Shown: positions 16,273-24,493 of the stretch, piece after piece
How positions within the stretch are numbered: the stretch's first letter is position 1
Layout of the letters: every line of letters starts with the position of its first letter
DNA from: Kineosporia sp. A_224
Lineage (GTDB): Bacteria; Actinomycetota; Actinomycetes; Actinomycetales; Kineosporiaceae
Direction of reading: 5' to 3'
Assembly (NCBI RefSeq): GCF_002198655.1
Contig: NZ_MWLN01000191.1
Coordinates: forward strand, 1 to 64,000
Length of the DNA stretch: 64,000 nucleotides
Notes under the pieces: model-generated
What the model saw: only the letters and a program-made list of their open reading frames with translations
Database searches by the model: none
What the model was told of the DNA's origin: nothing
Program-made: the position numbers and the translations under genes

Positions 16273-17742
16273 TCAGGTGAGCTCGCTGTCCAGGTCGGCC
16301 AGGGCGGTGGCGCCGATCCGGGACTCCGTCGCGGCGAAGAGGATCAGTCCGACGATGAACGCTGTCGGCACGGTCAGCGCGAGGATCGTCGGCAGCCCGC
16401 CGGTGCTGCCGATGAGGACGTCGAAGTTGGCGATGATGAGGACCAACGCTGCGCTCATGGCGACCGCTGCGAGCACCGGCGCGATCTTGGTGTTCCACGC
16501 CCGGCCGTCCAGGGTCGGGTTGTTGCGGAAGAAGACGAACGCCGCGACCGCGACAAGGATGTAGAGGGTCACGACGCCCACGACGGCGATTCCCGAACCC
16601 CAGAAGAACAGGGTGAGCACCGGGTCCTTGCCGAGGATCGCGAACGGCAGGACCAGCAAGGCGGCGATCGCGGTCTGGGTGAACGAGGCGATGTACGGGG
16701 CCTTGGTCTTCGGGTGCACCTTGGCCAGCGGTGCGGGCAGCACCCCGTCGCGGGACAGCGTCCACAGGTACCGGGCGATGCCGTTGTGGAAGGCCAGGTT
16801 GCACGCGAACATCGAGGTGATGACGAAGACGGTCATCGCGTGCGGGGCCCAGGCTCCGAGGTAGGTGCCGCCGGCGTCGAAGACGTACGCCGCCGGGTTG
16901 CCGCTCTCCAGGGTCTTGCCCGCGACCTCGATGGCCTTGCTCGGGCCGTAGCCGACGACCAGCGCCCAGGAGTTGAACGCGAAGAACAGCGTGATCGCGC
17001 CGAGCGCGGTGAACGTGGCCCGCGGGATGGACCGCTTGGGGTCGCGGACCTCCTCGCCGTAGATCGCGGTCGACTCGAACCCGAACATCGACGCGAACGC
17101 CATCACCAGCGCGACCCCCGGGGCGCCGGAGAGGACGGCCGACGGACTGAACACGTCACCGACGGCATAGCCCTCACCGGCGCCGCCCTTGGCGAAGATG
17201 ACCACGCTCAGGACGATGATCGTGCCCCACTCCAGGGCCATGAGGACGCCGAGGAGCTTGGCGCCGACCTCGACGTGGAGGTACCCGAAGACCTGCACGA
17301 GGAGCATCAGCCCGAACGTCAATGCCCACCACGGGACCGACACCCCGAACCACTCGGCGACCGCGCCGGAGGCCACCGCTCCGAAGAACCCGTAGACGGC
17401 GATCTGCACGGTCACGTAGGCCCAGATCGCGATGCTCCCCGCGCCGAGCCCCATCCGCAGCCCGAGGCCGCGCCCCACGTACGCGTAGAGCGCACCCGTG
17501 TTGGTCACCTGCCGGGACATCGCCACGTAGGAGACGCCGAACAGGGCCAGGATCAGCCCGACCACGATGTACGCGGCCGAGGCACCCAGACCGTTGCCGA
17601 GGACCATGGCGGTCGGGACCGCACCGGTAAGCCCGATCAACGGGCTGGCCGCGGCCAGGACGAGGAACACCACCCCGGTACTGCTGATGGCGTTGCGTTG
17701 CAGACCTTCTTGCACGGGCTGGGTGTTCACGGTGTCGCTCAC
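16273..17742 (-). CDS. APC-family amino acid / amine permease
   Basis: This protein of about 489 residues has 12 or more predicted membrane helices. It contains the APC N-terminal motif GVVFLVLAAASPLIGLTGAVP and FGFESTAIYGEEVRDPKRSIPRAT, which is typical of amino acid permeases. The GTG at 17742 (MSDTVNTQPVQEG) is chosen because AGGAG lies 7 bp upstream; a frame extension to 17820 has no ribosome site. It heads the minus-strand island 2 operon and should import the methylated substrate for the flavoprotein. Its APC class suggests a zwitterionic amino-acid-like substrate rather than a simple amine. Confidence 0.88.
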   Translation of the reverse strand: MSDTVNTQPVQEGLQRNAISSTGVVFLVLAAASPLIGLTGAVPTAMVLGNGLGASAAYIVVGLILALFGVSYVAMSRQVTNTGALYAYVGRGLGLRMGLGAGSIAIWAYVTVQIAVYGFFGAVASGAVAEWFGVSVPWWALTFGLMLLVQVFGYLHVEVGAKLLGVLMALEWGTIIVLSVVIFAKGGAGEGYAVGDVFSPSAVLSGAPGVALVMAFASMFGFESTAIYGEEVRDPKRSIPRATFTALGAITLFFAFNSWALVVGYGPSKAIEVAGKTLESGNPAAYVFDAGGTYLGAWAPHAMTVFVITSMFACNLAFHNGIARYLWTLSRDGVLPAPLAKVHPKTKAPYIASFTQTAIAALLVLPFAILGKDPVLTLFFWGSGIAVVGVVTLYILVAVAAFVFFRNNPTLDGRAWNTKIAPVLAAVAMSAALVLIIANFDVLIGSTGGLPTILALTVPTAFIVGLILFAATESRIGATALADLDSELT

Positions 17743-17827
17743 GACCACACTCCTGGAGGCGGAGGCCGACCCGGGCAGCACTGCTCGGGCGGACTGCTGG
17801 CGCCGTGCCGGCGTGACCATGAGAATC

Positions 17828-17850
17828 TATCCACATGGATAACTTGTCAA
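17828..17850. promoter_or_regulatory. Operator/promoter of the demethylation operon
   Basis: TATCCA-CA-TGGATA (17828-17841) is a perfect 6-bp dyad. On the minus strand TTGACA (17845-17850) immediately precedes it as a -35 element, so the dyad lies between -35 and the presumed -10. This is ideal for repression by the adjacent TetR (17926). Confidence 0.6.
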
Positions 17851-17925
17851 TAGGCTAGTTCTCGAGGTCCCGGGTGGGAGACACACGGGCCCTGAGCACA
17901 ATGGGGTCCGACAGGGAGGAGCACC

Positions 17926-18546
17926 GTGACCGCAGAGCCCGTCGGCACCGGCCTGACAGCCGAGGACGGCGAGGGCCGAGACCGGCCCCGCTACGGCGAG
18001 GGCCGCGAGGCGCTCCTGCGTGCCGCCATCCGAGTCGTCGCGACGTCCGGGCTGCGCAACCTCACTTACCGGGCGGTCGCCCGCGAGGCGGGCGTCACGC
18101 ACGGCCTCGTCGCTCACCACTTCGGCTCACGCGACACCCTGCTCGAGGAAGCCCTCCGCTACAGCCTCCAGCTCAGCGTCGAGACCAGCTCACTGGAGTC
18201 CGGCACCGGGCAGATCGACGACTTCGCCCGCGACCTGCCCGAGTTCGTCGACAGGGAGCCCGACGTCCAAGCGTTCCAGTACGAGCTCATCCTCGAGTCC
18301 CGCCGCCGCCCCGAGCTGCGGCCTTACGTCGAGGAGCTCTACGACTACTACCGCGGTGCAGCGCGCCGCGAGCTTGCCCGGCTCGGGATCCAGGACCCCG
18401 CACTCGCCGACGTCGCCTATGCCGCGCTCGACGGCCTCGTCTTCCAGCAGATCTCGGTCGCCTCTCCCGAGAACACCCGGAGGTCGGTCGACGCTTTGCG
18501 GACCATGCTGCTGGCGGCCAGAGACGCCCCGCCGGCCCGCGACTAG
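17926..18546 (+). CDS. TetR-family regulator of the demethylation operon
   Basis: This 206-residue protein has an N-terminal helix-turn-helix (about residues 25-70) containing LTYRAVAREAGVTHGLVAHHFGSRDTLLEEAL, and a C-terminal helical domain. The GTG at 17926 follows GGGAGGAG. It is divergent from the permease gene with a palindromic operator in between, so it most likely represses the operon at 9115-17742 until the substrate or a metabolite binds. It is the last gene of island 2. Confidence 0.88.
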   Translation: MTAEPVGTGLTAEDGEGRDRPRYGEGREALLRAAIRVVATSGLRNLTYRAVAREAGVTHGLVAHHFGSRDTLLEEALRYSLQLSVETSSLESGTGQIDDFARDLPEFVDREPDVQAFQYELILESRRRPELRPYVEELYDYYRGAARRELARLGIQDPALADVAYAALDGLVFQQISVASPENTRRSVDALRTMLLAARDAPPARD

Positions 18547-19241
18547 CCTTCGGACCCTGGTCCGACGCCGGATGACCGGGCGGCACCGTCGGCTCAGGTA
18601 CTGGCTCGCTCCTCGGCAGCCCTGTGGTGCCACCGCTCAGTCCGGATGTCTTCGAATACCTCCAGTTGGTTGCGGTCATTCTCGCCCAGGACCCGCCCAG
18701 AACCTCCCGAGGAACGACCCCAGTACCTATCACCCCAGGTCAGACCCCGGTTCACGTAGTCCGGGTGGTCTTCTGAAAATCGGAAGGTCGGCGGTTCGAC
18801 CCCGCCCCTGGCCACCGAAAAGGGCCTCTGAACTGGGGAAACGCAACCGATTCCTCCAGTTCAAAGGCCCTTCGTCGTTGTGCGGTGTCCGCGACGCCCG
18901 ATGACAGCCGTGGTCCGCCGGACACCCGAGAGCCTCCGAACGCCCAAGACTTGCCCATTGTCTGCCCAAGTGCCAGGTCGCCGCGCCCAGACGTGAGAGA
19001 GCGACAGGCCCCTGATCAGCAGCGATGCACCTGATCGTTCGGACCCGCCCGAAAACGATCGTCCGACGATGTGTCGGAAGATCGCTCCCGCTACGCCGGC
19101 GCCCATCCGAACGGCAGAGCATCTCCGGCGCTCCATCGGATCCGGAGCAGTGTTCGGGGGCGCACGACATGGAACGGTAAGTTGCCGGATCAAGGTGACG
19201 GCGGGATTCAGGTGATCGTTGCGACGTTGATAGTGAAGGGT
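18547..19241. other. Gene-free attP-like junction between island 2 and the glycan locus
   Basis: This 695-bp interval has no convincing gene. It repeats the structure at 8.5-9.1 kb: a left arm with TCTCGCCCAGGAC boxes (about 18665-18750), the 43-bp tRNA-Phe core at the same spacing, and a hairpin AAAGGGCCTCTGAAC...GTTCAAAGGCCC (18818-18872). A right arm follows at 19036-19087. Apparent peptide matches of the 'GRGRTADLPIF' kind across these sites are antisense tRNA artefacts. Confidence 0.6.
18773..18815 (+). repeat. Third copy of the 43-bp tRNA-Phe repeat (att site)
   Basis: It is identical to 5400-5442 over 43 bp but lacks the tRNA 5' half. It marks the right end of the demethylation island and the left end of the next segment. 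Confidence 0.88.
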
Positions 19242-19460
19242 TCACACCCGCACCACCGCCTGCCAGTCCGTGAAGCGCAGCTCGACTGCCACGCCGTGCT
19301 CGTCGGCCAGCGCGTCGCGGAGATGCTGGACCGGCTCCGCGACTGCAACGACTCGGAGCAGATGCGAATGGCGGAGCGCGAAGTCGGCGTAGAGCCTTCC
19401 TCTCACACCAGCACCGACCACCACCGCCGTCACGGGACGCGACTCTTCGTCGGCCGTCAT
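19242..19460 (-). pseudogene. Truncated Gfo/Idh/MocA oxidoreductase fragment
   Basis: This 72-residue frame (ATG 19460, ribosome site GGAGGG) reads TAVVVGAGVRGRLYADFALRH and AVAEPVQHLRDALADEHGVA. This is clearly the NAD-binding first quarter of a Gfo/Idh/MocA sugar dehydrogenase, a family of about 350 residues. A stop follows, and no continuation of the domain is visible downstream toward the att site. It looks like a remnant cut when the junction formed. Confidence 0.7.
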
Positions 19461-19613
19461 CCAGCCCTCCCCTCAGCCATTTCCAGGCGTCCCTGCCCGA
19501 CAACCTGCACGCCACGCGTGGGCGACGCAGGTCATCCTGCGCTCCCCTGGCGAGCCAGCAGCTCAGCCTGGACGACGCGGGTGAGCCGGACCCCGGCGCG
19601 TGCAGCAGGCTTC

Positions 19614-20465
19614 CTAAGCACGTGGACCGACCACGGTCTGCCGCTGCGAGCCGAGCCCCTGGATTCCCAGCTCCATGACGTCGCCGGCCCGCAGGAATAC
19701 CGGCGGCCGCAGGCCCATGCCGACACCGGGCGGCGTACCGGTGTTGATGAGATCGCCCGGCTCCAGGACGAAGAACTGCGACAGGTAGTGCACGATGACG
19801 TAGGGATCGAAGATCATCTTGGACGTCGACCCGCTCTGGCGGCGCACGCCGTTGACCTCCAGCCACATCCCGAGGCAGCGCACGTCCGGGATCTCGTCGG
19901 GCGTGACCAACCAGGGCCCGACCGGGTTGAACGTCTCGGCGGACTTCCCTTTGCTCCACTGCCCACCGCGCTCGAGCTGGAAGGCGCGCTCGCTGACATC
20001 GTTCACCACGCAGAACCCTGCGATCGCGTCCGCCGCCTCTTCCGGCGAGCCCAGGTAACTGGTGCGGCGGCCGATCACGATCCCGAGCTCGACCTCCCAG
20101 TCGGTCTTGGTACCGCCACGCGGGATCCGCACGGCATCGTCCGGGCCGATCAGGGTATTGGGCGCCTTGGTGAACACGATCGGCTCCGCCGGCACCTCCT
20201 GCCCCGTCTCCGCCGCGTGGTCGCTGTAGTTCAGCCCGATGCACAGGATCTGGTGCGGACGGGCGATCGGAGCGCCGATCCGCCGACCGCCCAGCGGCTC
20301 GGGCTCCAGGTGACCGATCGCCTCCGCCGCCCGGACCAGGCCACCGGAGGCCAGGAAGCGGCCATCGACCGACGACGTGACCGCCGACAGGTCGACGACG
20401 GTGTCGGGACCGACGAATGCGACCGGCGACTCCGCGCCCGGTTCTCCGACGTGGCCGAGCTTCAT
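19614..20465 (-). CDS. Fumarylacetoacetate-hydrolase-family protein (probable 2,4-diketo-3-deoxy-sugar-acid hydrolase)
   Basis: This 283-residue protein has the FAH core. ILCIGLNYSDHAAE is followed by metal-binding acids in KTDWEVELGIVIGRR and FCVVNDVSERAFQ, then GDLINTGTPPGVGMG near the C-terminus. The ATG at 20465 is preceded by GGGAG. In non-phosphorylative L-fucose/L-rhamnose-type pathways such enzymes cleave 2,4-diketo-3-deoxy acids to pyruvate plus a hydroxy acid. The nearby enolase-family dehydratase and SDR supply the preceding steps, which supports that role. It lies 31 bp after the GH13-like gene on the same strand. Confidence 0.8.
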   Translation of the reverse strand: MKLGHVGEPGAESPVAFVGPDTVVDLSAVTSSVDGRFLASGGLVRAAEAIGHLEPEPLGGRRIGAPIARPHQILCIGLNYSDHAAETGQEVPAEPIVFTKAPNTLIGPDDAVRIPRGGTKTDWEVELGIVIGRRTSYLGSPEEAADAIAGFCVVNDVSERAFQLERGGQWSKGKSAETFNPVGPWLVTPDEIPDVRCLGMWLEVNGVRRQSGSTSKMIFDPYVIVHYLSQFFVLEPGDLINTGTPPGVGMGLRPPVFLRAGDVMELGIQGLGSQRQTVVGPRA

Positions 20466-20496
20466 GTTCGATCTCCCGCGCGAGGGCCGACGACTG

Positions 20497-22800
20497 CTAG
20501 GACAGGTGCTTCAGGTCGAAAGCCGCCACCTGGTAGCCATCGAGAACGATCTCCGCCGCCCAGAGGCCGCCGGGGCCTCGCGCCCACGCCAGGGCCTTGC
20601 CGCCCATGAGGTCCGCCGTGACGACCTGTGCGGCGATCGCGTCGGGCGACCTCACCACCACGGTCGAGACAACCCGCTCGTCGCTGAGATTGACCAGCAG
20701 CAGCCCGCGGCCGTCCTCCGACTCCCGGATGACGGCGTACACGTCGTCGTGCCCGGCCGTCGCGGACCTGTAGTCCGAACGTCCTCGAGCGAAGTTGCGG
20801 TGCTCCCTGCGGATCCTGGCGGTGGCGGCCACCTCGTCCTCGATGCCCACCTCGCCGCCGACATAGGTCATGTACGGCCCGCCGCTGAGGCAGAAGACCG
20901 CCATCAGCGCTGCGGTGGCAGGCAGACCGAACTGCTCCCGACGCCACTTCTGCCCGGGTTCGGGCCACCAGAACGTGTCGTGGCTGTCCAGGTGATGGGC
21001 GGTCAGCGAGCCCCGCGGAAGAGTCGCGTCGCGCACCTCGAGCCAGCGTCCGAGCTCTCGGGCGTTTCGGATCCAGTGCGACTTCCCGGCTCCGCGTTGG
21101 ACGACAGCAGGCACGAGGAACTGCTCGTCGTAGTTGTAGGCCAGATCCATCGATACTCGGTAGAGGGCGCCCGACGGCTCGGTGTAGAGCAAGGACTCCG
21201 GATTGGCGGCACGCATGGCCGAACGCAGCTTCGCGAACATCGGCAGGCATCCGAGCATCGACACCGATGCGTCGGTACGGGTCCGCTCCGACCAGTTCAT
21301 GAAGTAGTTGTAAGAAGGAGCGTCGAACCGGTACCCGTCGATGCCCAGCCGCTGCATGATGCCCACGGCCTTCTCGACGAAGTAGTCCTGCCAGCCCGGG
21401 TGTGCCAGGTCGAACGCCTGCGTGTAGACGCCGGTGATCGCCCCCGCCGAGTCCCGGGTGAACCACTCCGGATGCTCATCCACGAGTGGGTGCCTGTTCG
21501 GCGAGCCGGCACGCCAGAAGGGCTCGAAGTCCTTGACGTGCCGGCTCCAGGCGACGAAGTAGTAGTGCATCTCGTCACGCTCGAGGGTCGTGACGTCAGG
21601 GGTCGTCTCTTCGAGCCGGGCGACGTACGGGCCGGCGTCGATCGCAGCGACGGCGGCGTCCATGGCCTCGTTGTCGATGACGCCGTGCATCAGGATGTCG
21701 AGGATGATCCGCATGCCGCGCGCGTGACAGCCGTCGACGATGCGGCGCAGCATCGCCTCGTCGCACCAGCTCGTGCTGATGTCGTCGTAGTCGTGGACGT
21801 TGTAGCTGGGGTAGGGCTGCTGCGGCATGATCTGCAAGCAGTTGTACCCGAGTCCGACGATGCGGTCGAGGTCGTCGAGCAGGTGCTGCGGCGTCGGGTA
21901 CGGCTCGTACCTCCAGCCCCCTCGGAAGACACCGAAGCCGATCTGCACCTCGTAGAGGTTCACCTCCGCGGCCCACGACGGGGGATCGTCGGGACCGGCG
22001 ATCCCCGAATCGGCGAGCATCGAGGGCACGGTGGAGAGGACGTCGTCGAACGGCTCGGGTACCACGTCGAGCATGAGCGGGCCGGCCACGAGCGACCCTC
22101 CGGCAGTGGGCGCGCCCGCCACATCGGTCGTCCACTGCATCAATGCCCCGCCCGCGGTGGGCCCGAGCGCGATCTCGCCGTAGTTCGAGAGCGACAGCGG
22201 CCACATGAGGAACGACAGTGGCTCCTCGGCCCGCTCGATCACCACCAGACCCGAAGACGACTCCACTCCTGCCACCGTCTGCACCGTCGTGACGTAGGCG
22301 AGGTCACGGAGGTCGAGGTCCGCGCGCACCTTGCTCCCGGGCGCCTGCAGTCTCCAGCCATCGACCTCGCCGACGCGCACTGTCATCTCGACCCGGACGT
22401 TGCGAAGTACCGCGCCAGCGCGCAGGCAGACGACCTCGAGGCGCAATGCCAGCGCAGGCGTCGCCTGACGCATGTCGTAGTGCCAGACAACTCGCCAGTC
22501 GTGGCTGGTCGTCGCGACGTCGATCGAGTGCGTCCGCGAGTCGAGGTGAAGGTGTTCGCGGTCGTAGACGGCGCCCGCCGCGAGGGCGACCTCGACGGTT
22601 CCGAGGTAGTCCAGACCACCCTGGGGCGCGCGAGCCTCGGTGCCCCCCGTGACGAGCGTGACGCGGGTTTCGAGCGGCAGTCGCTGATCGCCGCGGACCA
22701 GCGCGACCGGCGAGCCGTCGACGGGGTCGATTTCCACGACGAGATCGCTGAACTCGCTGGTCAGCGCCACGTTCGCACGGCTGGGCTGGTCCGCACCCAC
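20497..22800 (-). CDS. Intracellular GH13-like glycosidase with large N-terminal beta domain
   Basis: This protein of about 767 residues begins at GTG 22800 (ribosome site AGGAGG); an ATG at 22821 is possible. Residues 1 to about 270 are beta-rich. The barrel then shows RIILDILMHGV (region I), IDGYRFDAPSYNYF (nucleophile Asp, region II), LLYTEPSGALY (acid/base Glu, region III) and LDSHDTFWW (region IV). These four match GH13 regions, but the long N-terminal domain and flanking sequence do not recall a familiar subfamily. No signal peptide is seen, so it should act on imported oligosaccharide. Specificity is unknown. Confidence 0.72.
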   Translation of the reverse strand: MGADQPSRANVALTSEFSDLVVEIDPVDGSPVALVRGDQRLPLETRVTLVTGGTEARAPQGGLDYLGTVEVALAAGAVYDREHLHLDSRTHSIDVATTSHDWRVVWHYDMRQATPALALRLEVVCLRAGAVLRNVRVEMTVRVGEVDGWRLQAPGSKVRADLDLRDLAYVTTVQTVAGVESSSGLVVIERAEEPLSFLMWPLSLSNYGEIALGPTAGGALMQWTTDVAGAPTAGGSLVAGPLMLDVVPEPFDDVLSTVPSMLADSGIAGPDDPPSWAAEVNLYEVQIGFGVFRGGWRYEPYPTPQHLLDDLDRIVGLGYNCLQIMPQQPYPSYNVHDYDDISTSWCDEAMLRRIVDGCHARGMRIILDILMHGVIDNEAMDAAVAAIDAGPYVARLEETTPDVTTLERDEMHYYFVAWSRHVKDFEPFWRAGSPNRHPLVDEHPEWFTRDSAGAITGVYTQAFDLAHPGWQDYFVEKAVGIMQRLGIDGYRFDAPSYNYFMNWSERTRTDASVSMLGCLPMFAKLRSAMRAANPESLLYTEPSGALYRVSMDLAYNYDEQFLVPAVVQRGAGKSHWIRNARELGRWLEVRDATLPRGSLTAHHLDSHDTFWWPEPGQKWRREQFGLPATAALMAVFCLSGGPYMTYVGGEVGIEDEVAATARIRREHRNFARGRSDYRSATAGHDDVYAVIRESEDGRGLLLVNLSDERVVSTVVVRSPDAIAAQVVTADLMGGKALAWARGPGGLWAAEIVLDGYQVAAFDLKHLS

Positions 22801-22824
22801 GGTGCCTCCTGTGTATGACATAGT

Positions 22825-22839
22825 ACTGGTCTGACCGGT
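22825..22839. promoter_or_regulatory. Candidate FCD-GntR operator between divergent glycosidase and SDR genes
   Basis: ACTGGTC-T-GACCGGT is a near-perfect dyad containing TGGTnnnACC, the FadR-type GntR consensus core. It lies in the divergent spacer controlled, by position, by the GntR gene at 23678. Confidence 0.45.
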
Positions 22840-22911
22840 GATACGTGTGTACTTTGGTCGTCGCCCGCGGGACGTGTCAAGGCGTCCTCCAGCACAAGCC
22901 CAGGAGCAGCT

Positions 22912-23694
22912 GTGATCTCGGAGGGACGCCGCATTCTCGTGACGGGGGGCGCCGGCGCCATCGGCTCGGTGGCGTCGCGCCGACTGGCCGACGCCGGAGC
23001 ACAGGTGGTCGTCAACGATCTGCTCGCCCCTGGCGACGCGGCGGTGCGGATCGACGACGGCCGCATCCACTACGTGCAGGGGAACGGCACGACCGCCGAC
23101 GGCGCAGCCACGGTGGTGGCCGCGGCGGAGGACGCGGTGGGAAAGCTCACCGACGTCGTGCTGCTGGCGGGCATCGTGCGCACCGGCGGACTGCTCGAGC
23201 AGACCGCCGACGACATGCGCGCCACCTTCGACACCAATGTGCTCGCCTCCATCCTCACCGCCCAGGCCAGCGTCCGGCGCTGGCGGGAGAACGGCATCCC
23301 CGGCCACCTGGTGTTCATCAGCTCATGGGTCCAGGACGTTCCCTGGCCGGGTATCGCACCGTACGCCGCCAGCAAGGCGGCGGTGCGTTCCGTCGCCCGA
23401 TCCTTCGCACGCGAGTTCGCCGCGGACGGGATCCGCGCCAACATCCTCGCGCCCGGGATCGTCCAGGTGGGTATGGCCAAGCACCAGTGGGACACCGACC
23501 CCGACTACCAACGCCGTGCCCGGCGCGCGGTGCCCCTGGGGGAGCTGCAGTCTGCGGAGTCGGTGGGCGACGCGCTCACCTTCTTGTGCTCGCCACTCTC
23601 CGCCTACATGACCGGATCCACCCTGGTCGTCGACGGCGGCGCCAGCCTCTACCCGATGGACCCGGAGGAGGTCCCCGATGCCGACCGCCACTGA
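22912..23694 (+). CDS. SDR dehydrogenase (probable 2-keto-3-deoxy-sugar-acid dehydrogenase)
   Basis: This 260-residue classical SDR shows the cofactor motif RILVTGGAGAIGS, catalytic Ser in FISSW, YAASK, and the C-terminal GSTLVVDGGASLYP. The GTG at 22912 follows AGGAG. Its stop overlaps the downstream GntR start. Combined with the enolase-family dehydratase (24490) and the FAH hydrolase (19614), it fits the middle oxidation of a non-phosphorylative sugar-acid route. The exact sugar is unknown. Confidence 0.82.
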   Translation: MISEGRRILVTGGAGAIGSVASRRLADAGAQVVVNDLLAPGDAAVRIDDGRIHYVQGNGTTADGAATVVAAAEDAVGKLTDVVLLAGIVRTGGLLEQTADDMRATFDTNVLASILTAQASVRRWRENGIPGHLVFISSWVQDVPWPGIAPYAASKAAVRSVARSFAREFAADGIRANILAPGIVQVGMAKHQWDTDPDYQRRARRAVPLGELQSAESVGDALTFLCSPLSAYMTGSTLVVDGGASLYPMDPEEVPDADRH

Positions 23695-24493
23695 ACCGAC
23701 GCGCCTGTGGACCCGCGACTCCCTGGCCGACCACATCGAGAGCGCGTTCCTGCCGGCATCGCAGCGAACGAGCGAACCGCTGCCGTCCGAGCGATCCTTG
23801 GCCGAATCCCTCGGCGTCTCGCGGTCGCTCGTGCGGGAAGCTCTCCGAGGTCTTGAGCAGCGTGGCCTGCTCGAGGTCGTCCCGGGCAAGGGCGCCTACG
23901 CACGGGATCCCAGCGCCGCCGACGCCGCGCGCGCCATGCGCGACGTCTTCGCCGCCGGCAACCCAACGGCCCGACACCTCGTGGAGGCCAGGGCGACCTT
24001 GGAGGCACAGGCTTGCGCCCTCGCGGCACGACGCGCGACGCAGGACGACCTCGACGCGATCCGCCGGGCACTCACGGACTTCGAGGCCGCGGACAGCCTC
24101 GTGGCGAAGGCACTGGCCGACATCGCGTTCCACTCGCTGGTCGCGCGGGCCTCGCACAACCCGGTGCTGTCCACGATGTTCGAGTCGATCAGCACGTTGG
24201 TGTTCGAGCAGATGCTGCGGTCGCTCGCCGACGCCAGCACGGTGCACCGCGGCGCCCCCCTCCACCATGCCGTTCTCCACGCCCTGGAGAGCCGGGACGC
24301 GGAGGGCGCGGCCGAGGCGATGACCCGCCACATCCGCGTCGCCGAGAGCACCTACGGCGATGACCTCGATGCACGCCTCGACGACCTCGTCGACCACGTC
24401 CTACGGCGCACGTACGGACCGAACGTCGCCCTCGAGCAGATCGTGGCAGACGCCCTCCTTACCTACACGGGCGGAAGGGGCCAGTCCCGATGA
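23678..24493 (+). CDS. FCD-domain GntR-family regulator
   Basis: This 271-residue protein has a winged helix (about residues 12-75; PSERSLAESLGVSRSLVREALRGLEQRGLLEV). An all-helical FCD ligand domain with metal-site histidines follows (FHSLVARASHNP, HHAVLHALESRD, MTRHIRVAE). It overlaps the upstream SDR by 17 bp and the downstream dehydratase start by 4 bp, so the three genes are one translationally coupled unit. FCD regulators usually sense organic or sugar acids, matching the pathway. Confidence 0.9.
   Translation: MPTATEPTRLWTRDSLADHIESAFLPASQRTSEPLPSERSLAESLGVSRSLVREALRGLEQRGLLEVVPGKGAYARDPSAADAARAMRDVFAAGNPTARHLVEARATLEAQACALAARRATQDDLDAIRRALTDFEAADSLVAKALADIAFHSLVARASHNPVLSTMFESISTLVFEQMLRSLADASTVHRGAPLHHAVLHALESRDAEGAAEAMTRHIRVAESTYGDDLDARLDDLVDHVLRRTYGPNVALEQIVADALLTYTGGRGQSR

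Noticed and set aside
14111-16564. An 817-codon plus-strand open frame opposite the TMADH-like gene
   Set aside because: Low-complexity Gly/Val/Asp/Glu-rich sequence with no recognisable fold; the minus-strand protein has full family motifs.
8792-18815. The two extra tRNA-Phe-like segments as functional tRNAs
   Set aside because: Both lack the acceptor 5' strand, D-arm and anticodon 5' stem; they are att-type remnants.
18730-18960. Peptide matching 'GRGRTADLPIF' / 'RGGVEPPTFRFS' near the tRNA-Phe copies (also near 5450 and 8800)
   Set aside because: This is the well-known spurious peptide from translating the antisense strand of tRNA genes, not a protein.
5443-19241. Integrase, excisionase or transposase gene in the islands
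   Set aside because: I looked in both strands of the junction regions for tyrosine recombinase (R-H-R-Y) or DDE motifs and saw none; the islands appear immobile or mobilised in trans.
20377-22818. An 813-codon plus-strand open frame opposite the GH13-like gene
   Set aside because: Composition is typical of antisense frames in high-GC DNA; no motifs, and it conflicts with the glycosidase.
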